Assembly (NCBI RefSeq): GCF_027579695.1
Contig: NC_083587.1
Span: forward strand, 47,045,521 to 47,109,520
Direction: 5' to 3'
Source: Neoarius graeffei
Taxonomy: Eukaryota > Chordata > Actinopteri > Siluriformes > Ariidae
Length of the DNA stretch: 64,000 nt
Part shown: piece after piece, positions 55,307-64,000 of the stretch
Numbering within the stretch: position 1 is the first letter of the stretch
Layout: each line of letters opens with the position of its first letter
Notes under the pieces: model-generated
Database searches by the model: none
Told to the model about the DNA's origin: nothing
Seen by the model: only the letters and a program-made list of their open reading frames with translations
Made by a program: the position numbers and the translations under genes

Positions 55307-56488
55307 ATGGGTCAGTCCATGAAATGATGTTACTTTTCATTGGTCCGGGTTTACATAATCATTTCATCTTTAATTTCCATGATTTAAAGAAATATTTAGC
55401 AGATTATCCATAAATATTGTTTGAAGAAATAAAATAAATAAAAAAATGAAGTTTTCTTTTGAAATAAAGAAATGTGAAACATTTTCTTCCCCTGTGACTG
55501 GACACGGATGACACGTTTTTTGTGACATGGAATATTTGCTGACTTTGAGCTTAAATAAACCTTCATTACTTTCTGAGAATTTCAATAAAATTAGTTTCAT
55601 GGTACTTGCAATTTAGTTTTACACTCACATAATAAAGTTAAGAAGGTTCTATAAACTATTTAGCTTCGAATTCATCCACTAAAAATAGGTTGTGAACGTA
55701 ACATTGTGATGTCCAACTGTGTTACGTTAGAAACCAGGCTTATAAAAAATGATAAAACGAGTTGAAATCATGATTGATGTTTTTAATATAAAGAAGAATA
55801 TACTATAAAACGATGTAGGTAGAAAGAAATTTAAACAAACGGCAATAAAAGAAATTATCGATGTTTTTTCTCACATCCTAACTTGGCGTCCACTCACTTC
55901 CTGGTTCGTTCACAACCTGCGAGACCTATTTACTCAATCTAGGTCAGCTGAACTGACGCGAGAGAACTTCTCGCGGGATCTCACACACCACAACACGTGC
56001 TCTAGAGAAGTGCAGATATAAGTGTGACTAAGTAAAGTAATGAATTCAATAATCTCATTTACCCCATATAGGATGAAACTGTTTCCTGTTAATGACTGTT
56101 GTTATTGTTCAAATCTTAGAGATTTTATGAAGTTTGTGAAATACCAGTATTTCATATTTTCAGTGTTTATGATGTTGAACTAATATTTCTAATGAATTCT
56201 TATTCAGTGTTAATGTTTAAAGTAAGCAAATAAAAGCAAAAAATCGATTTTATCAATATTTTTCCTTTATTTTTAAAAGCTTGTTCGTGTCCATGTTACA
56301 TTAGCAACCGGGTAAATATTTATGGATTTTATTATACATTGTAGAGCAGGAGTTATCTTAACAACTATGTTATATTTTCTTATATGGTCAATGCTTCATG
56401 GAAATAAAAGTTGTTTTCAGTTGTAAATTGTTTTAAGTGACTCCCTCTATGTCACATTTTGGTAACCCCATTTCATGGACTGACCCAT
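55307..56488. mobile_element. Non-autonomous inverted-repeat DNA transposon, copy 1 (1.18 kb)
   Basis: Inverted ends ATGGGTCAGTCCATGAAATG and CATTTCATGGACTGACCCAT (20 bp). The interior is AT-rich without a transposase. A 76-codon minus-strand frame (55370-55600) is unrecognised. The TSD is obscured because the target is the tandem repeat itself. The superfamily is unassigned. Confidence 0.8.
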
Positions 56489-56708
56489 ATCTATGAACGG
56501 TAGCATTTGTTTGTATATCTAGGAACGGTAGCGTTAGTTTATATATCTAGGAACAGTAGCGTTAGGTTATATATCTAGGAACGGTAGTATTAGGTTATAT
56601 ATGTAGGAACGGTAGCATTAGTTTGTATATCTAGGAATGATAGCATTAGTTTATATAAGTAGGAATGGTAGGTAGCATAGTTTGTATATCTAGGAATGGT
56701 AGCATTAG
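56489..56708. repeat. Minisatellite block
   Basis: About eight units, in the same order as the units preceding LTR copies 1 and 3 (including the GTAGGTAGCATAG variant). Confidence 0.9.
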
Positions 56709-57199
56709 TATAGAGGCTTGTTCATAGTGAGACCTTGAGAAAAGTGCTATAGCTTACACTGACGAAGTCTCTGTCCCGTCCCAAAGTAACTGTTTCCACT
56801 CTCAATGTCCATGTGCCTGGTAATAAATCCACTTGAAATGTCTTGAAAGTTGAACTTTAATCCTCGGTTTAACAATTACAAAGGTTCTAAGATGCAGAGA
56901 GTCAGGTAAGAAAAACTGTTTGCTTCCACGGCTTCTCGAGATCTACCCTGAGAAGCGCGAGACCGTTCTTATATAGCTGAATGAATTCTAATTCTTGAGA
57001 AGCGTGAGACAGTTCTAATTCTTCATATATGAATTCTAATTCTAATGCTTCTAATTCTTCTAACCTTGCCACATGTTATTCATCATTTTAATCATGAAAT
57101 AAATTACTTATATGAAATTACACACTCAAATGAAATTATTTATACCTTTTAACATAAATTGTAATTCACGTCTATATGAATTCTACTTTGGCCACTACA
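56709..57199 (-). mobile_element. Probable solo LTR, copy 2
   Basis: Near-identical to copy 1, same length and same ATTAG flanks. It arose by amplification of the composite unit, not by a new insertion. Confidence 0.5.
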
Positions 57200-57547
57200 A
57201 TTAGGTTATATATCTAGGAACGGTAGCATTAGTTTGTATATCTAGGAACGGTAGCATTAGGTTATATATCCAGGAACGGTAGCAGTAGTTTGTATATCTA
57301 GGAACGGTAGCATTAATTAGTATATCTAGGAACAGAAGCATTAGGATATATATCTAGGAACGGTAGCATTATTTTATATATCTAGGAATGGTAGCATTAA
57401 TTTGTATATCTAGGAACGGTAGCATTATTTTATATATCTATGAACGGTAGCATTAGTTTGTATATCTATGAACGGTAGCATTAGTTTGTATATCTATGAA
57501 CGGTAGCATTAGTTTGTATATCTATGAACGGTAGCATTAGTTTGTAG
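57200..57547. repeat. Minisatellite block
   Basis: Twelve or so units with the GTTTGTATATCTATGAACGG type expanded at the end. Confidence 0.9.
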
Positions 57548-58727
57548 ATGGGTCAGTCCATGAAATGATGTTACTTTTCATTGGTCCGGGTTTACATAAT
57601 CATTTCATCTTTAATTTCCATGATTTAAAGAAATATTTAGCAGATTATCCATAAATATTGTTTGAAGAAATAAAATAAATAAAAAAATGAAGTTTTCTTT
57701 TGAAATAAAGAAATGTGAAACATTTTCTTCCCCTGTGACTGGACACGGATGACACGTTTTTTGTGACATGGAATATTTGCTGACTTTGAGCTTAAATAAA
57801 CCTTCATTACTTTCTGAGAATTTCAATAAAATTAGTTTCATGGTACTTGCAATTTAGTTTTACACTCACATAATAAAGTTAAGAAGGTTCTATAAACTAT
57901 TTAGCTTCGAATTCATCCACTAAAAATAGGTTGTGAACGTAACATTGTGATGTCCAACTGTGTTACGTTAGAAACCAGGCTTATAAAAAATGATAAAACG
58001 AGTTGAAATCATGATTGATGTTTTTAATATAAAGAAGAATATACTATAAAACGATGTAGGTAGAAAGAAATTTAAACAAACGGCAATAAAAGAAATTATC
58101 GATGTTTTTTCTCACATCCTAACTTAGCATCCACTCACTTCCTGGTTCGTTCACAACCTGCGAGACCTATTTACTCAATCTAGGTCAGCTGAACTGACGC
58201 GAGAGAACTTCTCGCGGGATCTCACACACCACAACACGTGCTCTAGAGAAGTGCAGATATAAGTGTGACTAAGTAAAGTAATGAATTCAATAATCTCATT
58301 TACCCCATATAGGATGAAACTGTTTCCTGTTAATGACTGTTGTTATTGTTCAAATCTTAGAGATTTTATGAAGTTTGTGAAATACCAGTATTTCATATTT
58401 TCAGTGTTTATGATGTTGAACTAATATTTCTAATGAATTCTTATTGTGTTAATGTTTAAAGTAAGCAAATAAAAGCAAAAAATCGATTTTATCAATATTT
58501 TTCCTTTATTTTTAAAAGCTTGTTCGTGTCCTTGTTACATTAGCAACCGGGTAAATATTTATGGATTTTATCATACATTGTAGAGCAGGAGTTATCTTAA
58601 CAACTATGTTATATTTTCTTATATGGTCAATGCTTCATGGAAATAAAAGTTGTTTTCAGTTGTAAATTGTTTTAAGTGACTCCCTCTATGTCACATTTTG
58701 GTAACCCCATTTCATGGACTGACCCAT
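57548..58727. mobile_element. Non-autonomous inverted-repeat DNA transposon, copy 2
   Basis: Near-identical to 55307-56488, with identical flanks and the same 76-codon frame (57611-57841). Length differs by only 2 bp. Confidence 0.8.
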
Positions 58728-58976
58728 ATCTATGAACGGTAGCATTAGTTTGTATATCTAGGAACGGTAGCGTTAGGTTATATATCTAGGAACAGTAGCG
58801 TTAGTTTATATATCTAGGAACAGTAGCGTTAGGTTATATATCTAGGAACGGTAGTATTAGGTTATATATGTAGGAACGGTAGCATTAGTTTGTATATCTA
58901 GGAACGATAGCATTAGTTTATATAAGTAGGAATGGTAGGTAGCATTAGTTTGTATATCTAGGAATGGTAGCATTAG
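58728..58976. repeat. Minisatellite block (last)
   Basis: Final recognisable units of the array, before LTR copy 3. Confidence 0.9.
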
Positions 58977-59466
58977 TATAGAGGCTTGTTCGTAGTGAGA
59001 CCTTGAGAAAAGTGCTATAGCTTACACTGACGAAGTCTCTGTCCCGTCCCAAAGTAACTGTTTCCACTCTCAATGTCCATGTGCCTGGTAATAAATCCAC
59101 TTGAAATGTCTTGAAAGTTGAACTTTAATCCTCGGTTTAACAATTACAAAGGTTCTAAGATGCAGAGAGAAGAGCAGGTAAGAAAAACTGTTTGCTTCCA
59201 CGGCTTCTCGAGATCTACCCTGAGAAGCGCGAGACCGTTCTTATATAGCTGAATGAATTCTAATTCTAATTCTTGAGAAGCATGAGACAGTTCTAATTCT
59301 TCATATATGAATTCTAATTCTAATGCTTCTAGTTCTAATTCTAATTCTTCTAACCTTGCCACATGTTATTCATCATTTTAATCATGAAATAAATTACTTA
59401 TATGAAATTACACACTCAAATTAAATTATTTATACCTTTTAACATAAATTGTAATTCACGTCTATT
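58977..59466 (-). mobile_element. Probable solo LTR, copy 3, partial
   Basis: Same sequence as copies 1 and 2 but stopping short of the full end, where the amplified block meets unique DNA. An ATTCTA-type hexamer run inside it is longer than in the other copies. Confidence 0.5.
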
Positions 59467-60104
59467 AGACTAGGTCAGAATTGTAAAAAGGGGCTTAAAT
59501 AAGGAGTTGCAGGCATTTGTGAGTAAAAGTTGGCAAACAAACTTTTCTAAAGATATTTTTTGCGCTGAATCCATTTTTGCTGTTTGCCAAGCTGTATCTC
59601 ATACGTGGAGCCCAGTAGAGGGCACATTTGCATATAATTTGCATATTTCGAGTATTTCAATATAAAACTCTTCAATGTTGTACAGTATGAAAAAAGTAAA
59701 ATAGCAGAAAGTTGCATATACCTCTTGGCTAAATAAGTACCAAATTTGGCTTCAATTGGGTGAAAGGAACTCTCAAAAACAGACTTTAGGTAGTGTGTGT
59801 GGTCCAAATTACCATATTAAATTATAAAATTCGTGGTCTTGAGTTTATAGACTATATAATAGACTATATAAAGGGTAATTCTTTCTGCTGAATCCATTTA
59901 GGCAGTCTTTTTATTTGTAACTCAGTAGAGTGGCAGTCTCATAGGCTAAAAAAATAAACAAATTTCTCAGCTCTGGCTCAAAAATAAAATCTTAAATTGC
60001 GACAGAAGATTTATTGGGTACAGAAAACAAACATAGGCTAATATTTAAAATACATAATATTTATCTCAGAATATTTTTGGTGAACACTGAACTTTTTATC
60101 CATT

Positions 60105-60111
<7 letters not shown>
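59467..60111. other. Unique-looking intron sequence of tmem67
   Basis: AT-rich with CATTTGCATATAATTTGCAT-like motifs near 59625; no exon or repeat family recognised. Confidence 0.5.

Positions 60112-60184
<73 letters not shown>
60112..60184. repeat. (TA)n microsatellite at the LINE 3' end
   Basis: About 36 TA units directly abutting the LINE's 3' UTR. Confidence 0.95.
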
Positions 60185-60185
<1 letters not shown>

Positions 60186-60190
<5 letters not shown>

Positions 60191-60249
60191 ATCTCCTTCT
60201 CACCCCCGGCGGGGGGGTGGTATCCATGTCATCCTCAAGCTCGGGTCCT
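60186..60249 (-). other. LINE 3' UTR with GC-rich hairpin
   Basis: CACCCCCGGCGGGGGGGTG (about 60204-60222) can fold on itself. It sits about 20 nt before the (TA)n tract, where the element's reverse transcriptase would be expected to recognise its RNA. Confidence 0.6.
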
Positions 60250-62895
60250 CTACCAGAGGCCTGGGAGTTTGAGGGTTCTGCGCAGTATCTTCGATGTTCC
60301 TAGGACTGCGCTCTTCTGGACTGAGGCTTCAGATGTTGTTCCTGGGATTTGCTGGAGCCACTCTCCCAGTTTGGGGGTTACTGCCCCAAGTGCCCCCACT
60401 ACCACGGGGACCACGCAACCCTTGACCTTCCACATCCGTTCCAGCTGCTCTTTCAACCCTTGATACTTCTCAAGTTTCTCATGTTCCTTCTTCCTGATGT
60501 TGGCGTCAGCTGGGATCGCCACATCTATCACCACCACCCTCTTCTGCTCTTTGTCCACCACCACTATGTCCGGTTGGTTAGCCAGGATCTGTTTGTCAGT
60601 CTGGAAGCTGAAGTCCCACAGAATCTTGGCCCTGTTGTTCTCAGCCACCTTCTGTGGTATGGCCCATTGGGACTTGGGTACTTCTATTCCATACTGGTTG
60701 CAGATGTTCCTGTATACTATCCCAGCCACTTGGTTGTGCCTCTCCATGTACGCTGATCCAGCGTCTTGATGTAGCATCTTACACCCTGCTACTATGTGCT
60801 GGACTGTTTCAGGGGCTTCTTTGCACAGTCTGCATCTTGGGTCTGATCTACTCTGGTGGATCCTGGCCTCTATGGCTCTTGTGCTTATGGCCTGTTCTTG
60901 CGCTGCCATGATTAGTGCCTCTGTGCTGTCTGTCAGTCCTGCATTATCCAGCCACTGGTAGGATTTCTTGATATCAGCCACTTCCTCTATCTGACGGTGG
61001 TACATGCCATGTAGGGGTTTGTCTCTCCAGGTTGTCCGTTCCTCCTCCTCCTCTGCACTCTCATCAGGGTTCTGCTGCCTGAGACATTCACTTAGCAGTT
61101 CATCCTTTGGGGCCATCTTTCTGATGTATTCTCGGATTTTCGATGTTTCATCCTGGACCGTGGTCTTGACGCTCACTAGCCCTCGGCCTCCCTCTTTCCG
61201 CTTAGTGTATAGTCTCAGGGTGCTGGACTTGGGGTGGAACCCTCCATGCATGGTGAGGAGCTTTCTAGTCTTGATATCTGTGGCTTCTATCTCCTCCTTT
61301 GGCCAGTTTATGATACCAGCGGGGTATCTGATGACTGGTAGTGCGTACATGTTGATGGCTCGGACCTTGTTTTTACCATTCAGCTGACTTTTCAGGACCT
61401 GCCTTACTCTCTGGAGGTATTTGGCTGTGGTTGACTTCCTTGTGGCCTCTTCATGGTTTCCATTAGCCTGTGGGATGCCAAGGTACTTGTAGCTGTCTTG
61501 GATATCACCTATGTTGCCCTCTGGTAGGTCAATCCCTTCAGTCTGGATCATCTTGCCTCTCTTTGAGACCATCCGGCCACACTTGTCCAATCCGAATGAC
61601 ATCCCTATGTCATCGCTGTAGATCCGGGTGGTGTGGATCAGCGAGTCTATTTCTCGCTCGTTCCTGGCATACAGCTTGATGTCATCCATGTAGAGCAGGT
61701 GGCTGATTGTTGCCCCACTACGGAATCGGTACCCGTAGCCGCTCTTCGTGATGATCTGACTGAGGGGGTTCAGGCCTATGCAGAACAGCAGTGGTGATAG
61801 CGCATCTCCTTGGTATATGCCGCACTTGATGTTGACTTGGGCAATGGGTTTTGAGTTGGCCTCTAGGGTTGTCTTCCACATTTCCATTGAGTTCTGTATG
61901 AAGGTCCTTAGGTTCCTGTTGATCTTATACAGTTCCAGACATTCCAGTATCCATGTGTGTGGCATTGAGTCGTAGGCTTTCTTGTAGTCAATCCAGGCAG
62001 TGCACAGGTTGGTCTGTCTCTTCTTACAGTCTCGGGCGACTGTTCTATCGGCCAGTAGCTGGTGCTTGGCTCCTCTGGTGTTACTGCCAATTCCTTTCTG
62101 TGCCTCGCTCATGTATTGAGCCACATGCTTACTCATTTTTGCCGCAATGATGCCTGACAGGGCCTTCCATGTTGTGCAGAGACAGGTAATTGGCCGGTAG
62201 TTGGATGGGATGGGTCCCTTCTGGGGGTCCTTCATGATTAGGACTGTCCTGCCTTGGGTTAGCCATTCTGGGTGGGTTCCATCCCTCAGCAGCTGGTTCA
62301 TCTGTGCTGCTAGGCGTTCATGGAGTGCAGTTAGCTTCTTCAGCCAGTACGTATGGATCATATCGGGGCCTGGTGCTGTCCAGCTCTTCATCTTTGACAC
62401 TCTTTCTTGGACGTCTGCCATTGAGATGGTTACTGGTTCTTGTTCTGGGAGGTTGCTGTGGTCAGCTCTTAGGTCCACTAACCATTGGGCATCGGTGTTG
62501 TGTGATGCCTTTCTTTCCCATATGTCTTTCCAGTATTTTTCCACCTCAGCTCTTGGTGGGTCTGACCGGTTGTTGTTCCCCTGCCATTGAGAGTACACCT
62601 TGGCTGGTTCAGTGGAGAACAGCTTGTTTATTCTCCTGGCCTCTCCTTCCTTGGTGTATCTCCTCAACCGGGTGGCCAGAGCTGTTAGTCGCTGTTTGGC
62701 AGTTTCGAGTGCCTCTGGTATGGAGAGTGAGTTGTACTTCCTGGGCGCCCCTTTATTCACCATGTTCCCTTTCTGTAGTTCAGCTAGCTGGCTAACTTCT
62801 CTCCTTGCTGCCTTTATCTTGGCCTCTAATCGTCTCTTCCATGGTGGATACTGTTTGTTATGTCCCGAGCCCACCTTGTGTCCAAGCATCTCCAT
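60250..62895 (-). CDS. LINE polyprotein: reverse transcriptase, CCHC knuckle, restriction-like endonuclease
   Basis: 881 codons open from the first Met. RT landmarks: APGPDMI (174-180), NYRPITCL (232-239), WIDYKKAYDSMPHTW (301-315), GIYQGDALSPLLF (359-371), catalytic YMDD (402-405) and YKYLGI (469-474). Then the zinc knuckle C688-x2-C691-x8-H700-x4-C705 and a PD-(D/E)xK-type endonuclease core, PDIVVVDKEQKRVVVIDVAIP (775-795; acidic residues D776 and D791). All key residues appear present. The protein nicks target DNA and primes cDNA synthesis from it. The N-terminal part lies in the overlapping upstream frame. Confidence 0.88.
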   Translation of the reverse strand: MEMLGHKVGSGHNKQYPPWKRRLEAKIKAARREVSQLAELQKGNMVNKGAPRKYNSLSIPEALETAKQRLTALATRLRRYTKEGEARRINKLFSTEPAKVYSQWQGNNNRSDPPRAEVEKYWKDIWERKASHNTDAQWLVDLRADHSNLPEQEPVTISMADVQERVSKMKSWTAPGPDMIHTYWLKKLTALHERLAAQMNQLLRDGTHPEWLTQGRTVLIMKDPQKGPIPSNYRPITCLCTTWKALSGIIAAKMSKHVAQYMSEAQKGIGSNTRGAKHQLLADRTVARDCKKRQTNLCTAWIDYKKAYDSMPHTWILECLELYKINRNLRTFIQNSMEMWKTTLEANSKPIAQVNIKCGIYQGDALSPLLFCIGLNPLSQIITKSGYGYRFRSGATISHLLYMDDIKLYARNEREIDSLIHTTRIYSDDIGMSFGLDKCGRMVSKRGKMIQTEGIDLPEGNIGDIQDSYKYLGIPQANGNHEEATRKSTTAKYLQRVRQVLKSQLNGKNKVRAINMYALPVIRYPAGIINWPKEEIEATDIKTRKLLTMHGGFHPKSSTLRLYTKRKEGGRGLVSVKTTVQDETSKIREYIRKMAPKDELLSECLRQQNPDESAEEEEERTTWRDKPLHGMYHRQIEEVADIKKSYQWLDNAGLTDSTEALIMAAQEQAISTRAIEARIHQSRSDPRCRLCKEAPETVQHIVAGCKMLHQDAGSAYMERHNQVAGIVYRNICNQYGIEVPKSQWAIPQKVAENNRAKILWDFSFQTDKQILANQPDIVVVDKEQKRVVVIDVAIPADANIRKKEHEKLEKYQGLKEQLERMWKVKGCVVPVVVGALGAVTPKLGEWLQQIPGTTSEASVQKSAVLGTSKILRRTLKLPGLW

Positions 62896-63634
62896 GATTA
62901 CTGTTGCTGTACTGTGTATCAGCTTGTTGGTTCTTGTTGGTCTCAGTGATGGTTCTTGTGGAGATTGTCTTCAGAGCAGCATTCACATCTACTAGTAGAT
63001 CTTCTGAAGGTACTTGGCAACTCAGCTTCGGTATTCGTCGGGGGCTCCAGGTTTCCAGTTGGGTCACGATCTTCCTTCTCAGGTCAGCAGCTCTTGTGTT
63101 GAGGCTGTTAGCTGTTGGGGCTTGGTACCCAATCTCTGGTTGTGGGGATGATGACATCTCCCCGCTGACCTGTCTTCCTGGCTCCCCCTTGCCGTAGCAT
63201 CGTTGTTGTATTTCATTAATCTCTAGTTGTGATAGCAGATTTCGATTATGGATGTTGGAACACTGGGCTAATAGCTGTTTCTTTGTTAGCCTTGATTGTG
63301 GGTTTCGAAGTATCCAATGGTCCCACATTCTCTGCATGTATCCCCTCTCTCTGGGATTGCTTGTATAGTAGCATTCCAGCAAATCCGTATTTTCTGTCCT
63401 CGTCCATCGATGTCTTGTTCCAGTAGCCCATTTCTCATCAGTTTGCCCTGGTTCCCTAGCAACTGACGCAGACCTTGTTGACCCGGGCGACGTCTGAGCC
63501 GGTATGACTCTATCAGTTATGTTTTCACTCATTCCTGAGGTAGGCTGATATATCATGAGGGGTTTTTGCCTAAGGACCCTTACTGGATGATGTTTTGCCC
63601 CGACCGGGATTCGAACCCCGATCTCCTGCGTCAT
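62858..63634 (-). CDS. LINE N-terminal frame with Myb-like DNA-binding region
   Basis: 258 codons. Residues 75-146 (WTRTENTDLLECYY, GYMQRMWDHWILRNP, LLAQCSNIHNRNLLSQLEIN) match the Myb-like region at the start of R4-clade proteins. The first 16 residues are encoded by the tRNA-like head. It overlaps the polyprotein frame by 38 nt in a different frame. R4 elements normally have one ORF, so the simplest view is a single small indel; independent translation of two frames is possible. Confidence 0.75.
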   Translation of the reverse strand: MTQEIGVRIPVGAKHHPVRVLRQKPLMIYQPTSGMSENITDRVIPAQTSPGSTRSASVAREPGQTDEKWATGTRHRWTRTENTDLLECYYTSNPRERGYMQRMWDHWILRNPQSRLTKKQLLAQCSNIHNRNLLSQLEINEIQQRCYGKGEPGRQVSGEMSSSPQPEIGYQAPTANSLNTRAADLRRKIVTQLETWSPRRIPKLSCQVPSEDLLVDVNAALKTISTRTITETNKNQQADTQYSNSNHGDAWTQGGLGT

Positions 63635-63665
63635 AGTCAGTGAGCATTACCACTGTACTATCCAG

Positions 63666-63667
<2 letters not shown>
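63597..63667 (-). tRNA. tRNA-like sequence at the LINE 5' end (not a functional tRNA)
   Basis: Minus strand: A-box TAGTACAGTGGT, then GACTATGACGCAGGAG, box B GGTTCGAATCC, with normal tRNA spacing. The T stem has one mismatch; the acceptor and D stems do not pair well, so I read it as a tRNA-derived promoter-like module or the remnant of a tRNA target. It abuts (TA)n. Confidence 0.55.

Positions 63668-63668
<1 letters not shown>

Positions 63669-63699
<31 letters not shown>
63669..63699. repeat. (TA)n microsatellite at the LINE 5' end
   Basis: About 15 TA units, followed by a T run that is the tail of the adjacent SINE. Confidence 0.95.
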
Positions 63700-63706
<7 letters not shown>

Positions 63707-63868
63707 TTTTGGTCTTTTTAGCCTTTATGTAGGACATTTAGAGGGCGAGAGGAAATGATTGGGAGAGCGAGATGGGGAAGGATCGGGAAATGACCTTGGG
63801 TCAGACTCAAACCTGGGTCCCCGGATTTATGTTATGGCATCCCAGCCAACCAAGCCACGGCGCCTCCA
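63697..63868 (-). repeat. tRNA-derived SINE (family 2), second copy
   Basis: Same family as 27988-28168: CCGGGGACCCAGGTTTGAGT, then GGTCATTTCCCGATCC on the minus strand. More diverged. Its A-rich tail runs straight into the (TA)n that holds the LINE. Confidence 0.75.
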
Positions 63869-64000
63869 GAACTTTGATTTTTTTTTTTTACTTGAATGCA
63901 TCCATATAGGAACATCAAAATCATATGTACATAAATGATCTGTAACTATGTAATGTAACTAGGATGATGGTTTAACATATAAACATATATTAACATAAAA
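63869..64000. other. End of window, tmem67 intron 1
   Basis: AT-rich, with no recognisable exon. Confidence 0.5.

Larger units (their letters stand above)
60185..63667 (-). mobile_element. R4/Dong/Rex6-type LINE, near full length (3.48 kb)
   Basis: Minus-strand order: (TA)n, tRNA-like head (63597-63667), Myb-like N-terminal frame (62858-63634), reverse transcriptase and endonuclease frame (60250-62895), a 3' UTR of about 65 nt with a GC-rich hairpin, then (TA)n. A restriction-like endonuclease downstream of the RT places it with the R2/R4 early-branching LINEs; the overall sequence fits the R4 clade (Dong, Rex6). Long open frames suggest recent insertion. It lies antisense in tmem67 intron 1. 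Confidence 0.85.

Noticed and set aside
55370-57841. Two identical 76-aa frames as a duplicated gene (55370-55600, 57611-57841)
   Set aside because: Both lie inside copies of the same inverted-repeat transposon and are duplicated only because the composite unit is; no start context or homology.
59144-59362. Glu/Leu-rich 72-aa frame
   Set aside because: Product of the ATTCTA hexamer run in the LTR copy.
60349-62995. Plus-strand frames of 130-163 codons across the LINE
   Set aside because: Shadows of the minus-strand LINE protein, with composition explained by the opposite frame.

Overview
The window is nuclear DNA of a ray-finned fish. The grounds are spliced vertebrate genes (an rbm12b-like gene and exon 1 of tmem67/meckelin, head to head as in other vertebrates) in a dense background of teleost tRNA-derived SINEs, Tc1/mariner, hAT and PIF/Harbinger elements. 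The repeat families look most like those of otophysan fishes, perhaps a catfish; that is an inference from memory, not a test.

Layout. (1) 1-38.6 kb, + strand: one gene of twelve coding exons spread over 38 kb, reconstructed here exon by exon. All splice phases agree and the product is 353 aa, with one matrin/U1-type C2H2 zinc finger and a conserved C-terminal helix. I cannot name it. Its introns are a layered deposit of transposons, many with readable terminal inverted repeats and target-site duplications (TSDs): hAT with 8-bp TSDs, Harbinger with 3-bp, Tc1 with TA, and a piggyBac-like MITE with TTAA. (2) 39.9-42.6 kb, - strand: rbm12b-like gene, one coding exon with four RRM domains (516 aa) and a spliced 5' UTR exon. 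(3) 42.54-42.75 kb: a compact divergent promoter shared with tmem67. (4) 42.75-42.95 kb, + strand: coding exon 1 of tmem67. Exon 2 is not in the window, so intron 1 exceeds 21 kb.

Most of that intron (43.14-58.98 kb) is a very large minisatellite. About 11.3 kb is an uninterrupted array of a roughly 28-bp unit (plus a 32-bp variant), about 400 copies, with kilobase-scale higher-order repeats. It is followed by a 2.27-kb composite unit (satellite, probable solo LTR, satellite, 1.18-kb inverted-repeat transposon) present about two and a quarter times. Downstream (60.2-63.7 kb, - strand) lies an almost intact R4/Dong/Rex6-type LINE: Myb-like N-terminus, reverse transcriptase with YMDD, CCHC knuckle and restriction-like endonuclease. 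It sits between two (TA)n tracts, begins with a tRNA-like sequence, and is next to a SINE tail.

No operon-like, CRISPR or phage system is present. The most unusual features are the higher-order minisatellite with its transposon-bearing amplified unit inside a ciliopathy-gene intron, and the TA-flanked LINE with a tRNA-like head. All coordinates were read by eye; element boundaries are good to a few bases where a TSD is quoted and less so elsewhere.
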